A stretch of 64,000 nucleotides of DNA, taken from positions 124,001-188,000 of the forward strand of contig CAVUSJ010000004.1 of NCBI GenBank assembly GCA_963744105.1, given 5' to 3'. Positions 1 to 8,957 of this stretch are shown piece after piece. Each line of letters opens with the position of its first letter. The first letter of the stretch is position 1. This DNA comes from DASUPK01 sp963744105. Lineage in GTDB: Bacteria > Actinomycetota > Thermoleophilia > Solirubrobacterales > 70-9. Under the pieces are notes generated by a model, which was not told the origin of the DNA, did no database searches, and saw only the letters and a program-made list of their open reading frames with translations. Position numbers and translations under genes: made by a program.

Positions 1-141
1 TTCGCCGACGTCGGCGAATCCGACGTCCTGCTCTTCGAAGACTCCTCAGGGACCCTCGCCCTCGCGGTCAGCGGCGGCAACGCCGCCGGCCTGCTCGACC
101 TCACTCCCGACCGCGAGGTCACGCTGCGGCCGCTGAAGTGA
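1..141 (+). CDS. SAM hydroxide adenosyltransferase (DUF62-type), C-terminal end
   Basis: Partial gene: only the last 46 codons are inside the window, ending in TGA at 139-141. The tail contains an SSGTLALAVSGGNAAG-like stretch, which resembles the C-terminal beta domain of the SAM hydroxide adenosyltransferase (chlorinase/fluorinase-like) family. These enzymes use water or hydroxide to cleave SAM to adenosine and methionine. The next gene starts at a GTG that overlaps this stop codon, so the two are probably co-transcribed. The call rests on a short tail and is moderate. Confidence 0.6.
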   Translation, partial: FADVGESDVLLFEDSSGTLALAVSGGNAAGLLDLTPDREVTLRPLK

Positions 142-884
142 CTGCGATGGAGATCGGGCGCCCGCATCGCCACTTCAGGCGCACCGACTCGACCAACGAA
201 CGGGCCAAGGAGCTCGCGCTGGCGGGCGCGCCGGGCGGCCTGGTGATCACCGCGGACGAGCAGTCCGCCGGCCGAGGGCGGCGGGGGAACGCCTGGTTCG
301 CCCCCGCGGGATCCTGCCTGCTCTATTCGGCGCTGGTCCGTCCCTTTGCGGCGGAGAGCTCTCCCCTGCTGCCGCTCGCCGTCCCGCTGGCCGTCTGCGA
401 GACGGCCGAGAAGGTGGCCCCGGTCCGCTGCCAGGTGAAGTGGCCGAACGACGTCTGGATCGACGAGCGCAAGGTCTCAGGCGTGCTCGCCGAGGGTCGC
501 CCCGACGATGGCTGGGCCGTGATCGGCGTCGGGCTGAACGTCGCGATCCCCGACGACGAGTTCCCTCCGGAGCTGCGCGAGACCGCGGTGTCCCTGCTCC
601 CGACCGAGGCGGAGGGCGGACTCCCGCCCGGCGGCTCGCCGGGCGTGCTGAAGGCGCTCGGGGCTCTCAATGAGGCACTCGCCCGCTGGCTGGGGGCCGG
701 CGACGACGAGGTGCTCAGCGCCTACCGGGCGCGCGATGCGCTCTCCGGCAGGAGCATCTCCTGGGACGGCGGAGAGGGGGTAGTCAAGGAAATCGACGAG
801 CGAGGGCACCTGGTGGTCGAGAAGCCCGATGGCGAGCGGGTCGCGCTCGGCGCGGGCGAGGTCCACCTCTCGCTGGACCGCTAG
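138..884 (+). CDS. birA: Biotin--[acetyl-CoA-carboxylase] ligase
   Basis: Cytosolic enzyme that activates biotin with ATP and transfers it to the biotin carrier of acyl-CoA carboxylases. The 248-residue protein shows the biotin/ATP loop GRGRRG (about residues 45-50), the KWPNDVW motif with the conserved lysine (101), and GVGLNV (about 130-135), followed by a small SH3-like C-terminal domain. It begins directly with the catalytic domain and lacks the N-terminal winged helix of E. coli BirA, so it is a non-regulatory class I ligase. GTG start overlaps the upstream TGA by 3 nt, indicating translational coupling. It converges on the helicase gene with a 4-bp overlap. Confidence 0.93.
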   Translation: MTAMEIGRPHRHFRRTDSTNERAKELALAGAPGGLVITADEQSAGRGRRGNAWFAPAGSCLLYSALVRPFAAESSPLLPLAVPLAVCETAEKVAPVRCQVKWPNDVWIDERKVSGVLAEGRPDDGWAVIGVGLNVAIPDDEFPPELRETAVSLLPTEAEGGLPPGGSPGVLKALGALNEALARWLGAGDDEVLSAYRARDALSGRSISWDGGEGVVKEIDERGHLVVEKPDGERVALGAGEVHLSLDR

Positions 885-3499
885 GACTCGTCGGCGGCCT
901 CGGCGGCCTCGAGCTCCTCGACGTCGTGTTCGTCGGTGTGCTCGTCCGCCTGGGCGCCGTTCGTCTCCGCCGCGGCGCCATTCTTCTTGGCGCCCCCCTC
1001 CTGCGAGCCGCCCTTGCGCTTGCGGCGGCGACGCTTGCCCCCGGCCTTCGGGAAGTTGCGAAGCAGCTCGCGGGCGACCGCCGAGGGCTTGCGGGCGGCG
1101 CGCATGCGCGCTCCGCGCAGGACCTCCTCGCCCTCGGGCGTGTGGGCGACGCCGGCGGCGAGCAGCGCGGCGGCCAAGCGGCGGTCCTGGTTGCGAGCCC
1201 CGTGGACCAGCCGGCGCGCGTTCCGGCCATGGGCGCGGCCGGACGAGTTGACGAGCAGCCCGAGGAGGCGCTTGGTCTCGGGCCAGCGCTGCACGGCGTA
1301 CTCCTCGTGCAGATCGCGCGTGTAGTCGGCGAGCCGCCAGACCCAGGCCTGGGCCTGGTCGCGGCGACCGATCCGGCGCTCGGCGAGGGCCTCGAGCATG
1401 ACCTTGGTACCGGCGCGGCGATCGTCGCGAGCCCAGGTCCCGATCGTGTCGATCGCGTCGTCGAAGGCGTCCGCGTCGCGGAGGGCGGCGATCTCGACCA
1501 GCGCCTTGAGCCGCAGCTGCTGGTTGCGGTTGCGCTGCACGCAGGTGAGCAGGAAGCGCCGGCGGAGCTCCTTGGTCTGGTCGTTCTGCAGCATCGCCTT
1601 GGCGCGCCGCCAGCCGGATGGGTTGACCCGCGCGCCGGCGAGAGCCGCCCAGACGTGCTGCTCGGAGTGGTTCAGGTTCTCGACGGCGATTCGCCAGAGC
1701 TCGCGCTCCAGCACGCGCAGGCGGTGCTCCGACTTGTCGGAGACCGGCACGACGCGCTTCTCTACCCGCACCCGGCGTCCGCGGCCGCGGCGGACAGGGC
1801 CGACGACGATCGCACCGCCGCGGTAGACATCGCGGTCGAGCAGGCTGTGCAGCGTGACGATGGTCTCGTCGTGGGTGGTGGCCGGGTGGACCAGGTCGAT
1901 CACCAGGCCCGCTTCCTTGCCGGGATTCCGGCGGGTGACTCGCCCGACCCGCTGCTGATAGACGCGGCGGGAGGCGGTCGGCGCGAGGTGCATGCAGATC
2001 GTCGCGCGGGGGGAGTTCCAGCCCTCGGCGAGCAGCATCGCGTTGCAGAGCACGTCGACGTCGCCGCGCTCGAACCCGGCCAGGATCTCGGCCAGCTCGC
2101 GCTTCGGCGTCTCACCGGACACGGCGCGCGCATTGATCCCGACGTCCTGGAAGGCCTTGGCGACGTTGTTCGCGTGCTTCACGCCGGCGGTGTAGACGAC
2201 GCCGGGGACCCGGCGGAAGCGGGAGCGGTAGAGGTCTGCGATCGCGACGTTGAAGGGCGCCTGGTCCAGCAGCTTGGCGAGCTCCTCCTGGTCGAAGTCC
2301 TGATCCACCTCGCCCTTGCGCAGCGGCACCTTGGCGATCGTCCGGACGCCGGGGCCCGGCGGGATCCGGACGCAGCGCAGCGGCGCGATCACGCCACGGC
2401 GGGCGGCCTGCGCAAGGTCGAAGCGGGAGGTCTGCGTCGGGAATAGGTCGGCGACGTGGCGGGCGATCAGCGCGCCCGTCGCGGTCATGCCGATGAAGAC
2501 GGGGCCGACCCAGGCGCGGATGCAGCCGCTGGTCTTCTCGCCGAGGGCGGTATGGGCCTCGTCGCAGATCACGATCGAGTACGCGTCCGAGATCCGTCCC
2601 GCGTTGCGGACGAACCACTGGTAGGTCTCGACGGTGACCGGGCCGTAGGGGTTGTCCTTGCCGTCGAGCAGCGGAGGCGAGAGGCGATCGCTGTAGCCGC
2701 GGTCGGAGATCTCTCCGATGAACTGATCCACCAGATTGCGGCGGTGGGTGAGGATCAGGATGCCGCCGGTGCGCGAGGCCTCGATGAAGCCGACCGCCGC
2801 GACTGTCTTGCCGGACCCGGTGGCGTGCTCGAACCAGAAGCGCCGGTTGGCGCCCGGATCCTCCGGGGCCTCCTCGACGACGTCCTCGTCCTCCTCCTCG
2901 ACCCAGTCCTCGGCCTCCTCCTCCTCGGTGGCCTCCTCCTCTTCCTCCTCCTCGATGGCCTCCTCAGCGGTGTCGGCGCCTGCACCATTCTCCGAAGGCT
3001 CCACGTCCTTGATGGCGGCGGGAGAAGGGTTGCCGTTCCCGTTGCCGGTCCAGGGGTGGCCGTTGAGCCGCTCCTGGATGTCGGCGATCATCGCCGCGAG
3101 GGTTCCAGAGAGCGCGTCGACCTGATGCGGATCGAGCTCGGCGCCATCGGCGAGATGAGGCTGTTCCTCCGAGAGCAGGCGCTCGAGCCCGAGCAGCAGC
3201 GAGAAGTCGCGGCGCCACTCGATCGACGGCGCCTCGCGGCCCTCGTCGATCTCGGCCAGGGCGGCATCCAGGGCGCGGCGACGCGGGGTCCCGGGGGCCA
3301 GGTCCTTGGGCTTCTCGCCCTCGAGCAGGAACGGCTCGCGCGCGAACTCCTGTGCACGTTCGATGTCGGCGCTCGTAGGCGCCTTCGCCGCTTTGGCGGC
3401 CGGCTTGGTCTGGTCAGCCAATCTGAGGCTCTCTTGATCCGCCGCTCCCCGCCTGACGAAATGATGGCGAGGCGCATTTGGCCTGATCACGGAAGACAC
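881..3499 (-). CDS. SF2 DEAD/DEAH-box helicase with acidic insert
   Basis: Large (872 aa) superfamily 2 helicase. An N-terminal region ends in a DPHQVDAL motif (about 123-130), then a strongly acidic low-complexity stretch (about 177-215, mostly E/D), then Walker A ATGSGKT (226-232), DEAH (313-316), motif III MTATG (338-342) and motif VI QQRVGRVTRR. The C-terminal third is a basic helical region ending in a Lys/Arg-rich tract and an acidic tail. The HQ motif normally lies close to Walker A in UvrB/ResIII-type helicases, so about 90 residues have been inserted between them. GTG start at 3497-3499; a second in-frame GTG at 3488-3490 is possible. Substrate and pathway are unknown. It stands alone, divergent from the TlpA-like gene. 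Confidence 0.88.
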   Translation of the reverse strand: MSSVIRPNAPRHHFVRRGAADQESLRLADQTKPAAKAAKAPTSADIERAQEFAREPFLLEGEKPKDLAPGTPRRRALDAALAEIDEGREAPSIEWRRDFSLLLGLERLLSEEQPHLADGAELDPHQVDALSGTLAAMIADIQERLNGHPWTGNGNGNPSPAAIKDVEPSENGAGADTAEEAIEEEEEEEATEEEEAEDWVEEEDEDVVEEAPEDPGANRRFWFEHATGSGKTVAAVGFIEASRTGGILILTHRRNLVDQFIGEISDRGYSDRLSPPLLDGKDNPYGPVTVETYQWFVRNAGRISDAYSIVICDEAHTALGEKTSGCIRAWVGPVFIGMTATGALIARHVADLFPTQTSRFDLAQAARRGVIAPLRCVRIPPGPGVRTIAKVPLRKGEVDQDFDQEELAKLLDQAPFNVAIADLYRSRFRRVPGVVYTAGVKHANNVAKAFQDVGINARAVSGETPKRELAEILAGFERGDVDVLCNAMLLAEGWNSPRATICMHLAPTASRRVYQQRVGRVTRRNPGKEAGLVIDLVHPATTHDETIVTLHSLLDRDVYRGGAIVVGPVRRGRGRRVRVEKRVVPVSDKSEHRLRVLERELWRIAVENLNHSEQHVWAALAGARVNPSGWRRAKAMLQNDQTKELRRRFLLTCVQRNRNQQLRLKALVEIAALRDADAFDDAIDTIGTWARDDRRAGTKVMLEALAERRIGRRDQAQAWVWRLADYTRDLHEEYAVQRWPETKRLLGLLVNSSGRAHGRNARRLVHGARNQDRRLAAALLAAGVAHTPEGEEVLRGARMRAARKPSAVARELLRNFPKAGGKRRRRKRKGGSQEGGAKKNGAAAETNGAQADEHTDEHDVEELEAAEAADES

Positions 3500-3603
3500 C
3501 CGAGATACGGCTGTCCGCTCCGGGCTCTCCCTGGGTCCAGGAACTTGATGGACCGATAGGAATTAAAGCACTCTTGACCGACAACCCGTATTCCCTGACC
3601 GTG

Positions 3604-4194
3604 ATGACAATCTCGTCCCGCCGACGAATCACCCTGGCGAGCCTCGCGGCCGGCCTGATCGCGCTGCTCGCGGCGGGCTGCGCCGGCGGCAGCGGAGGCA
3701 ACCCCGACTCCCGCCTCTCCCTCGAGCAGGCGACTCAGCCGCTCACCGGAGCGCCGCCTCAGCTCGCCGCGATCCGCAGCCAGGCCAACCAGCTTCTCGA
3801 CGGCGGCAAGGACGCCTTCGACCAGCGCATCGCCTCGCTCAAGGGCCACCCGGTCGTGGTCAACGACTGGGCGTCGTGGTGCGGCCCCTGCCGCTTCGAG
3901 TTCCCCTTCCTCCAGTCGCAGGCGTCAAAGCACGCCAAGGACATCGCTTTCCTCGGAGTGGACTCGGACGACTCGAGCGGCTCGGCCAAGACCTTCCTCG
4001 GCGAACTGCCGCTGCCGTATCCCTCCTACAGCGACCCGGACAAGTCGATCCGCGAGGAGCTCCACGGCATCGGCTACCCGGCGACGGTCTTCTACGACCG
4101 CAACGGAAACGTCGTCTACACCCACCAGGGGCAGTACCGCTCCGAGGACCAGCTCGCCGCGGATATCCAGAGATATGCGGTGAACAGCGGATAA
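3604..4194 (+). CDS. TlpA/ResA-like thioredoxin-fold lipoprotein
   Basis: Extracytoplasmic thiol-disulfide oxidoreductase of the TlpA family, anchored as a lipoprotein. From the ATG at 3604 there is a basic n-region, a hydrophobic core and a lipobox LAAGC with the lipidated Cys at about residue 26. The redox motif WCGPC is at 92-96, with the cis-Pro loop GYPATVFYDRNG downstream. An in-frame TTG at 3574 would add ten residues before the signal peptide and is less likely. It is followed after 7 nt by the NfeD gene, whose putative -10 box overlaps this gene's stop. Likely role: reducing or maturing exported cysteine proteins; the partner is not visible here. Confidence 0.85.
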   Translation: MTISSRRRITLASLAAGLIALLAAGCAGGSGGNPDSRLSLEQATQPLTGAPPQLAAIRSQANQLLDGGKDAFDQRIASLKGHPVVVNDWASWCGPCRFEFPFLQSQASKHAKDIAFLGVDSDDSSGSAKTFLGELPLPYPSYSDPDKSIREELHGIGYPATVFYDRNGNVVYTHQGQYRSEDQLAADIQRYAVNSG

Positions 4195-4201
4195 TGCATT
4201 C

Positions 4202-4672
4202 ATGACCGAGCTCGCCATCGCGCTGCTGGTCGTGGCCGTGCTTCTGTTCATCGCCGAGGCACACGCTCCGACGACGGTCCTCGGGCTGCTGGGCGTGGGC
4301 GCCCTGGTCGGAGCGGGCTTCGCCTGGCGGGATGCGGGGCACGATCTGCCGGTCGCTGCAATCGTGATCGCCGGCGTGATCCTCGCCGGCTTCATCGTCT
4401 TCGCCTCCCGCAAGGCGCTCGCGGCGCAACGCGAGCAGCCGGTTAGAACCGGCTGGGAGCAGCTGGTGGGCGAGATCGGCGAGGTGCGGGAGCCGCTCGA
4501 CCCGGACGGCCAGATCTTCGTCGAGGGGGCCCTCTGGCGCGCCCGGGTCGCGAACCGTGGAAGCCGGATCGACGTAGGGAATAGAGTGAGAGTGAAGTCG
4601 GTTGACGGCCTGACACTGGTGGTCGAGCCCGTCCCCGACCGCGACCCGGCAAGCGCCCAGAAAGGGACCTGA
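4202..4672 (+). CDS. NfeD-like membrane protein with OB-fold tail
   Basis: A 156-residue NfeD family protein. Three hydrophobic segments fill roughly residues 3-75, followed by a soluble domain (about 85-145) with the GEIGEVREPLDPDG...VEGALWRA pattern of the NfeD OB fold. NfeD proteins usually act with a stomatin/SPFH protein in membrane quality control or microdomain organisation, and the SPFH gene follows 3 nt later, which supports the pair. A GATAAT box at 4190-4195 lies 6 nt before the ATG, so a leaderless transcript starting here is likely in addition to read-through. Confidence 0.9.
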   Translation: MTELAIALLVVAVLLFIAEAHAPTTVLGLLGVGALVGAGFAWRDAGHDLPVAAIVIAGVILAGFIVFASRKALAAQREQPVRTGWEQLVGEIGEVREPLDPDGQIFVEGALWRARVANRGSRIDVGNRVRVKSVDGLTLVVEPVPDRDPASAQKGT

Positions 4673-4675
4673 CAC

Positions 4676-5446
4676 ATGGCGATAGCGATCGGCGTCCTCG
4701 TTGTCCTCGTCTTCTTCGTTCTGATCTTCCTCGGCGCGTCCGTCAGGGTCCTGCGCGAGTACGAGCGAGGTGTGATCTTCCGGCTCGGGCGGCTGATCGC
4801 CCAGAAGGGACCCGGGCTGATCCTGCTCGTGCCGGTGATCGACCGGATGGTCCGGGTGGACCTCCGAACCGTCACGCTCAACATCCCGCCGCAGGAGGTC
4901 ATCACCCGTGACAACGTGCCGGCCCGCGTCAACGCCGTCGCCTACTTCAGAGTGATCGATCCGAACAAGGCCATCGTCGAGGTCGAGAACTTCCTGCTCG
5001 CGACCTCCCAGATCGCCCAGACGACCCTGCGGTCGGTCCTCGGCAAGGCCGACCTCGACCAGCTCCTCGCCGAGCGCGAGCGCCTCAACGAGGACCTGCA
5101 GAAGATCATCGACGAGCAGACCGAGCCCTGGGGCGTGAAGGTCAGCACGGTCGAGATCAAGGACGTCGAGATCCCCGAGCAGATGCAGAGGGCGATGGCC
5201 CGGCAGGCCGAGGCCGAGAGGGAGCGGCGCGCCAAGATCATCAACTCCGAGGGCGAGTACCAGGCCGCGGAGAAGCTCGCCCAGGCGGCCGACATCATCT
5301 CCAAGAACCCGGCCACCCTCCAGCTGCGCTACCTGCAGACGCTCCTCGAGATGGGCGTCAACCAGAACACGACGATCGTCTTCCCGCTGCCGATCGACCT
5401 GATCGAGGCCTTCACGGCGATGGCCAAGAACAACGCCGGCAAGTGA
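4676..5446 (+). CDS. SPFH/Band-7 stomatin-like protein (slipin)
   Basis: Membrane-anchored scaffold protein of the prohibitin/stomatin superfamily, 256 aa. One N-terminal membrane segment (about 3-22) is followed by the Band-7 domain, seen as YERGVIFRLGRL, VPVIDRMVRVDLR and the PQEVITRDNVPARVNAVAYFRV stretch, then a charged alanine/glutamate-rich coiled-coil region (about 160-205). The length and motif order match bacterial slipins. It sits 3 nt after the NfeD gene, the usual operon partner. Expected to oligomerise at the inner membrane and to organise or protect membrane proteins; no specific client can be deduced. Confidence 0.93.
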   Translation: MAIAIGVLVVLVFFVLIFLGASVRVLREYERGVIFRLGRLIAQKGPGLILLVPVIDRMVRVDLRTVTLNIPPQEVITRDNVPARVNAVAYFRVIDPNKAIVEVENFLLATSQIAQTTLRSVLGKADLDQLLAERERLNEDLQKIIDEQTEPWGVKVSTVEIKDVEIPEQMQRAMARQAEAERERRAKIINSEGEYQAAEKLAQAADIISKNPATLQLRYLQTLLEMGVNQNTTIVFPLPIDLIEAFTAMAKNNAGK

Positions 5447-5480
5447 GCGCCACCGAACACCGCTCCGTTCAGACGCGCGT

Positions 5481-5930
5481 TTGAGCGCCGACTGCCGCCT
5501 CACCGTCACCGTGCGGACGGCCCGCGACGCCGCGGAGGTGGAGGAGGCGATGGACCTGCGCGTCCGCGTCTTCGTCGACGAGCAGGGCGTCGACCCCGGC
5601 GAAGAGCTGGACGAGCTCGACCGGGTGGCGACCCAGATCGTCGCCCTCGACGAGTCCGGCGTGATCGCGACCTGCCGGGTGCGTGAGCTCCGCGACGGTC
5701 AGTGGAAGCTCGAGCGGATGGTCGTCGAGAAGCGCCTCCGCGGGTCGGGCGTCGGGGCGCGATTGCTCGCCGGGGCCGAGGGCGAGGCTCGCGAGCGGGG
5801 CGGCTCGGAGATGGTGCTCCACGCGCAGCGGCGGGCCGAGCCCTTCTATGCGTCGAACGGCTACATCGCCGAGGGCGAGACCTTCATGGAGGCGGAGATC
5901 GAGCACGTGCGGATGGGGAAGGCCCTCTGA
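5481..5930 (+). CDS. GNAT family N-acetyltransferase
   Basis: A 149-residue acetyl-CoA-dependent acyltransferase. Visible features are the N-terminal MDLRVRVFVDEQGV segment, the strand around IVALDESGVIATCRVRE, the acetyl-CoA loop VEKRLRGSGVGARLL (R/Q-x-x-G-x-G/A type), and the C-terminal FYASNGYI segment. This arrangement resembles ElaA/YjcF-like GNATs. The TTG at 5481 is the longest start; an in-frame GTG at 5511 is an alternative. Its stop overlaps the ATG of the galT-like gene (ATGA at 5928-5932), so the two are translationally coupled. Substrate unknown. Confidence 0.85.
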   Translation: MSADCRLTVTVRTARDAAEVEEAMDLRVRVFVDEQGVDPGEELDELDRVATQIVALDESGVIATCRVRELRDGQWKLERMVVEKRLRGSGVGARLLAGAEGEARERGGSEMVLHAQRRAEPFYASNGYIAEGETFMEAEIEHVRMGKAL

Positions 5931-6994
5931 TGGCCGACGAGAAGCCGACGCCGGAGATCCGCCTCGACCAGCTCACGGGGCTGCGGACGATCCTCTCGCC
6001 CGCCAGGGCGGACCGGCCCTTCGACTTCGGGGGCACCCCCGACGAGGAGAACAGCGAAGCCCGAGAGAAGTGCCCCTTCTGTGAGGGCCGCGAGGACCGC
6101 ACCCCGCCCGAGACCTGGGCCGACCGCCCCGGCGGGGGTCCCCCCGACAGCCCGGGCTGGAGGGTCCGCGCTATACCCAACCTCTACCCGGCGCTCGCCC
6201 AGACCGAGGAGGGAGGCGAGATCGGCGGCGACGAGGGCGTTACGCCGGCTGGCGACCCGCTGCGCGCCGCCTCGCGGGGCAGGGAGCCCGATCTCTTCAA
6301 GGCGACGGCCGCCACGGGATTCCACGAAGTGGTCGTCAACTCGCCGAAGCACCACACGTCCCTCGGCCAGCTCGACGACGCCGAGCTGTCGGCTGCGGTG
6401 GCGGGCTGGCGGACGCGGATGAGCGCGCACGCCGAGAGCTCCGCCTACGTCCAGCTGATCGTCAACGAGGGTCGTGAGGCCGGCGCCTCGCTGGAGCACA
6501 GCCACGCGCAGCTCTACGCGCTGGGCTTCGTCCCGGCGCAGGTCGCGCGCGAGCGCGAGCGCTTCGTCTCCTACAACCAGCACACGATGGGCGGCGACCT
6601 GCTCGCTGAGATCGCCTCGGAGGAGGTACGGCGCCGCGAGCGTCTCGTGGCGATCGACGACGACGCGCTGCTGATCTGCCCGTGGGCCTCGCGCTCTCCC
6701 TTCGAGCTGCGGATCGTCCCCCGGCAGCCCGCTCCGAGCTTCGAGCGCGACGGCGAGGTGGGCGTCGGCATGCTGCGCGCCGCGCTGCGCGCGCTGGAGG
6801 CTCGCTTCGACCGGGTCCCGCAGTTCAACGCGTGGACGATCACCGCGCCGCGAGGGGCCGAAGAGTTCCACTGGCACCTCGACATCGCGCCGCGGATCGG
6901 GATCCGCGCGGGATTCGAGATGTCGACCGGCGTCGAGCTGAACGTCTTCCCGCCGGAGCGGGCCGCGGCCGAGCTGCGCGAGGCCCTCGGGTAG
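5930..6994 (+). CDS. galT: Galactose-1-phosphate uridylyltransferase family protein
   Basis: HIT-superfamily nucleotidyltransferase, 354 aa. It has the N-terminal zinc-type CPFC pair (Cys48, Cys51), the catalytic HSHAQ motif (190-194; the second His forms the covalent UMP intermediate in GalT) and a C-terminal FHWHLDIAPR segment matching the second histidine cluster. GalT transfers UMP between UDP-glucose and galactose-1-phosphate. In actinobacteria, related proteins also act on other hexose phosphates or as ADP-type phosphorylases, so the exact substrate is inferred. The ATG at 5930 overlaps the preceding stop; an upstream in-frame extension lies over the GNAT gene and is not used. The symbol is family-level. 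Confidence 0.8.
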   Translation: MADEKPTPEIRLDQLTGLRTILSPARADRPFDFGGTPDEENSEAREKCPFCEGREDRTPPETWADRPGGGPPDSPGWRVRAIPNLYPALAQTEEGGEIGGDEGVTPAGDPLRAASRGREPDLFKATAATGFHEVVVNSPKHHTSLGQLDDAELSAAVAGWRTRMSAHAESSAYVQLIVNEGREAGASLEHSHAQLYALGFVPAQVARERERFVSYNQHTMGGDLLAEIASEEVRRRERLVAIDDDALLICPWASRSPFELRIVPRQPAPSFERDGEVGVGMLRAALRALEARFDRVPQFNAWTITAPRGAEEFHWHLDIAPRIGIRAGFEMSTGVELNVFPPERAAAELREALG

Positions 6995-7006
6995 GGTCTT
7001 CCTCCG

Positions 7007-7636
7007 TTGCCTCCCGTCCGCCGGCCCATCCCCCGCTTCATCGCCGACGCCAGCGCCGAGGGCCTGCCCTACGGGCGCTGGGGGGCGCGGCTGCGGGACG
7101 AGTTCGCAAAGGCCTGCGAGTCGCACATCTCGGAGGCGGGCGGGCCTCCCGGCGAGGTGACCTGGTTCCCCGAGCGAGCCTGGGGCGGCCGGGTGTACGT
7201 CCCCGGCGTCGCGCCCGTCGAGGGCGCGCAGACGCCGAGCGAGTACTTCGGCGTCGTCTCGTTCGTGCGCCCGGAGGGCGGCGAGGCGGGCTCGTTCGAG
7301 GCCACCGCCGACTTCACGGACGTGACCGCCGACCAGAACCCCGACTGGATGATCGACCTGAACGAGGAGGTGATCGGCTCCTGGCGCGGAGAGAGCGATC
7401 GCCGTGGCGACGTCACGATCGTCTGGGGGACGCCGCTGGTGCGCGGCGCAACGGCGGCGACCGCCGAGCTCGAGGCGGAGGTGGTCGATCAGACGCCGGT
7501 CACCGACGAGCGCTTCACGCTGGTGGCCATCGACGCCGTCAAGGGCTTCCCGGACGAGCTCTACCTCGAGGTCAAGATCTGGAGCGACCAGGGCCAGGAG
7601 CTCGCGGCCGAGAGCCTGTACGACGAGCCGGAGTAG
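7007..7636 (+). CDS. Conserved hypothetical protein (209 aa)
   Basis: I do not recognise the family. The protein is soluble, acidic and rich in beta-type segments; it begins PPVRRPIPRFIADAS and has WFPERAWGGRVYVPG and VTIVWGTPLVRGAT segments. No signal peptide or membrane segment is visible. The TTG start at 7007 is 9 nt after a TAGGGT box (6992-6997) that also contains the galT stop, which fits leaderless initiation. Codon use resembles the neighbours. It converges on the lipoprotein gene with 4 bp between them. Confidence 0.7.
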   Translation: MPPVRRPIPRFIADASAEGLPYGRWGARLRDEFAKACESHISEAGGPPGEVTWFPERAWGGRVYVPGVAPVEGAQTPSEYFGVVSFVRPEGGEAGSFEATADFTDVTADQNPDWMIDLNEEVIGSWRGESDRRGDVTIVWGTPLVRGATAATAELEAEVVDQTPVTDERFTLVAIDAVKGFPDELYLEVKIWSDQGQELAAESLYDEPE

Positions 7637-7640
7637 CGGT

Positions 7641-8681
7641 TCAGGAGTGCGGCTGGCGCAGGGTGAGGCCGGCCGTACTCTCGAGCATCGCCTTGATCGA
7701 GTCGGCGTCGGCCCAGTAGAGGACGCCGGCGCCTCCGGCGTGCAGGATCTGCTGTGTGCAGGCGGCCGCCTGCTCGGGGCCGATTCGCTCGACTGCATCG
7801 CTGGCGTGGGGGTTCGGCGACTGGTCGAACGCGATCTCGAAGCCGAGATGGTTGATCAGGTCGCGGGTGACGTCGGGGGGCCTGTCCTTCGGGGCGCCAA
7901 CACGCAGCGGTAGACCGATCACCGACCGGTACTGCGAGAGCACCCGGTCAGTCAGCCCGGGAATCAGCGGCCCGGCCGCGGACGGCGTTCCGCAGTTCGG
8001 CTGCGTTTGGATGATCTGGTAGCCGAGATGAATGGGATCGAGGGCGAAGTTCTGCTCCGCGACCACTCGCCCGAAGGGTCCGTAGTCCCAGGCCGGCACG
8101 TAGTCCGGCACCAGGCCCATCCGGACTCGGCTGTTCGCCAGACGACGCGAGAGGGCTCCGAGCTGGGCCGCGATCCGGTTCTCGTTCCTCGCCTGGTCGG
8201 TCGTCCAGGAGCCCTGGCCCGCGTCGTCCCAGGTGTCGGGCTCCCAGTCGACGAGAACCGCGTCGAGCTCGGGCTGGTCGACGAGCGCGTACTCGTAGCC
8301 GGGCTTGTTCGGGTCCTTGCTGAGCCCGGTGAGGGTGACGATCCGGTTGCAGCGGAACTTCTTCGCGACCTCCTCGAGCGCGGCCTGCCAATCGCCGGGC
8401 TTCGAGTTCGGGTACTCCGTGTTGATCACGAAGACGTCGCGCGGCAGGATGCGATCTCCGATCGCCTGCTCGATTTGGTCGACGTCGGATGCCCGGTTGA
8501 CGCGGATCCCCATCGTGAAGGCGTTGACGCCTCCGCCCGGCGGCGTCAGGTGCGGGTCGATGTTCGGCCGGCAGAGCGCCGTCTCGGCCGAGCCGCCGCA
8601 GGCGGCGAGCAGCACCGCGGTGGCCGAAGCCGCCGCGAGCGCCGTCCATCCCTGGACCCACCTGCGCCCCCTGACATCCAT
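7641..8681 (-). CDS. Putative lipoprotein of unknown function
   Basis: Exported protein of 346 aa with an N-terminal hydrophobic segment and a lipobox LLAAC (Cys at about residue 28). The mature part alternates short strands and helices (for example VRMGLVPDYVPAWDYGP, DPIHLGYQIIQTQ, AGVLYWADAD), suggestive of a TIM-barrel-like or glycoside-hydrolase-like fold, but no family motif is certain. A GATAAT box at about 8691-8696 on the minus strand lies 9 nt before the start codon. It diverges from the tRNA-Arg gene, so it sits just outside the genomic island. Confidence 0.7.
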   Translation of the reverse strand: MDVRGRRWVQGWTALAAASATAVLLAACGGSAETALCRPNIDPHLTPPGGGVNAFTMGIRVNRASDVDQIEQAIGDRILPRDVFVINTEYPNSKPGDWQAALEEVAKKFRCNRIVTLTGLSKDPNKPGYEYALVDQPELDAVLVDWEPDTWDDAGQGSWTTDQARNENRIAAQLGALSRRLANSRVRMGLVPDYVPAWDYGPFGRVVAEQNFALDPIHLGYQIIQTQPNCGTPSAAGPLIPGLTDRVLSQYRSVIGLPLRVGAPKDRPPDVTRDLINHLGFEIAFDQSPNPHASDAVERIGPEQAAACTQQILHAGGAGVLYWADADSIKAMLESTAGLTLRQPHS

Positions 8682-8782
8682 GTCGAGGCGATTATCGGCT
8701 CGGTCATCGGGCAGGACGACGGAAAAGGTGCCTACTGGCCGAAGTTTCGGCTGACCTGATGCGGTGCTTCAATGGCCCCCGG

Positions 8783-8858
<76 letters not shown>

Positions 8859-8957
8859 GCATTGATAAGCGGTTTGCGGCCGTTTCGGGGAGTAGATCAC
8901 CTCTCCCAAACGAACATTCCGCGAACACCACGTCATGCACGCACCGCCTTCCGCTCG

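Noticed and set aside
881..3499. Helicase as part of a phage-defence system
   Set aside because: No nuclease, methylase or other defence partner is adjacent; neighbours are birA and a TlpA-like gene, so there is no support for defence.
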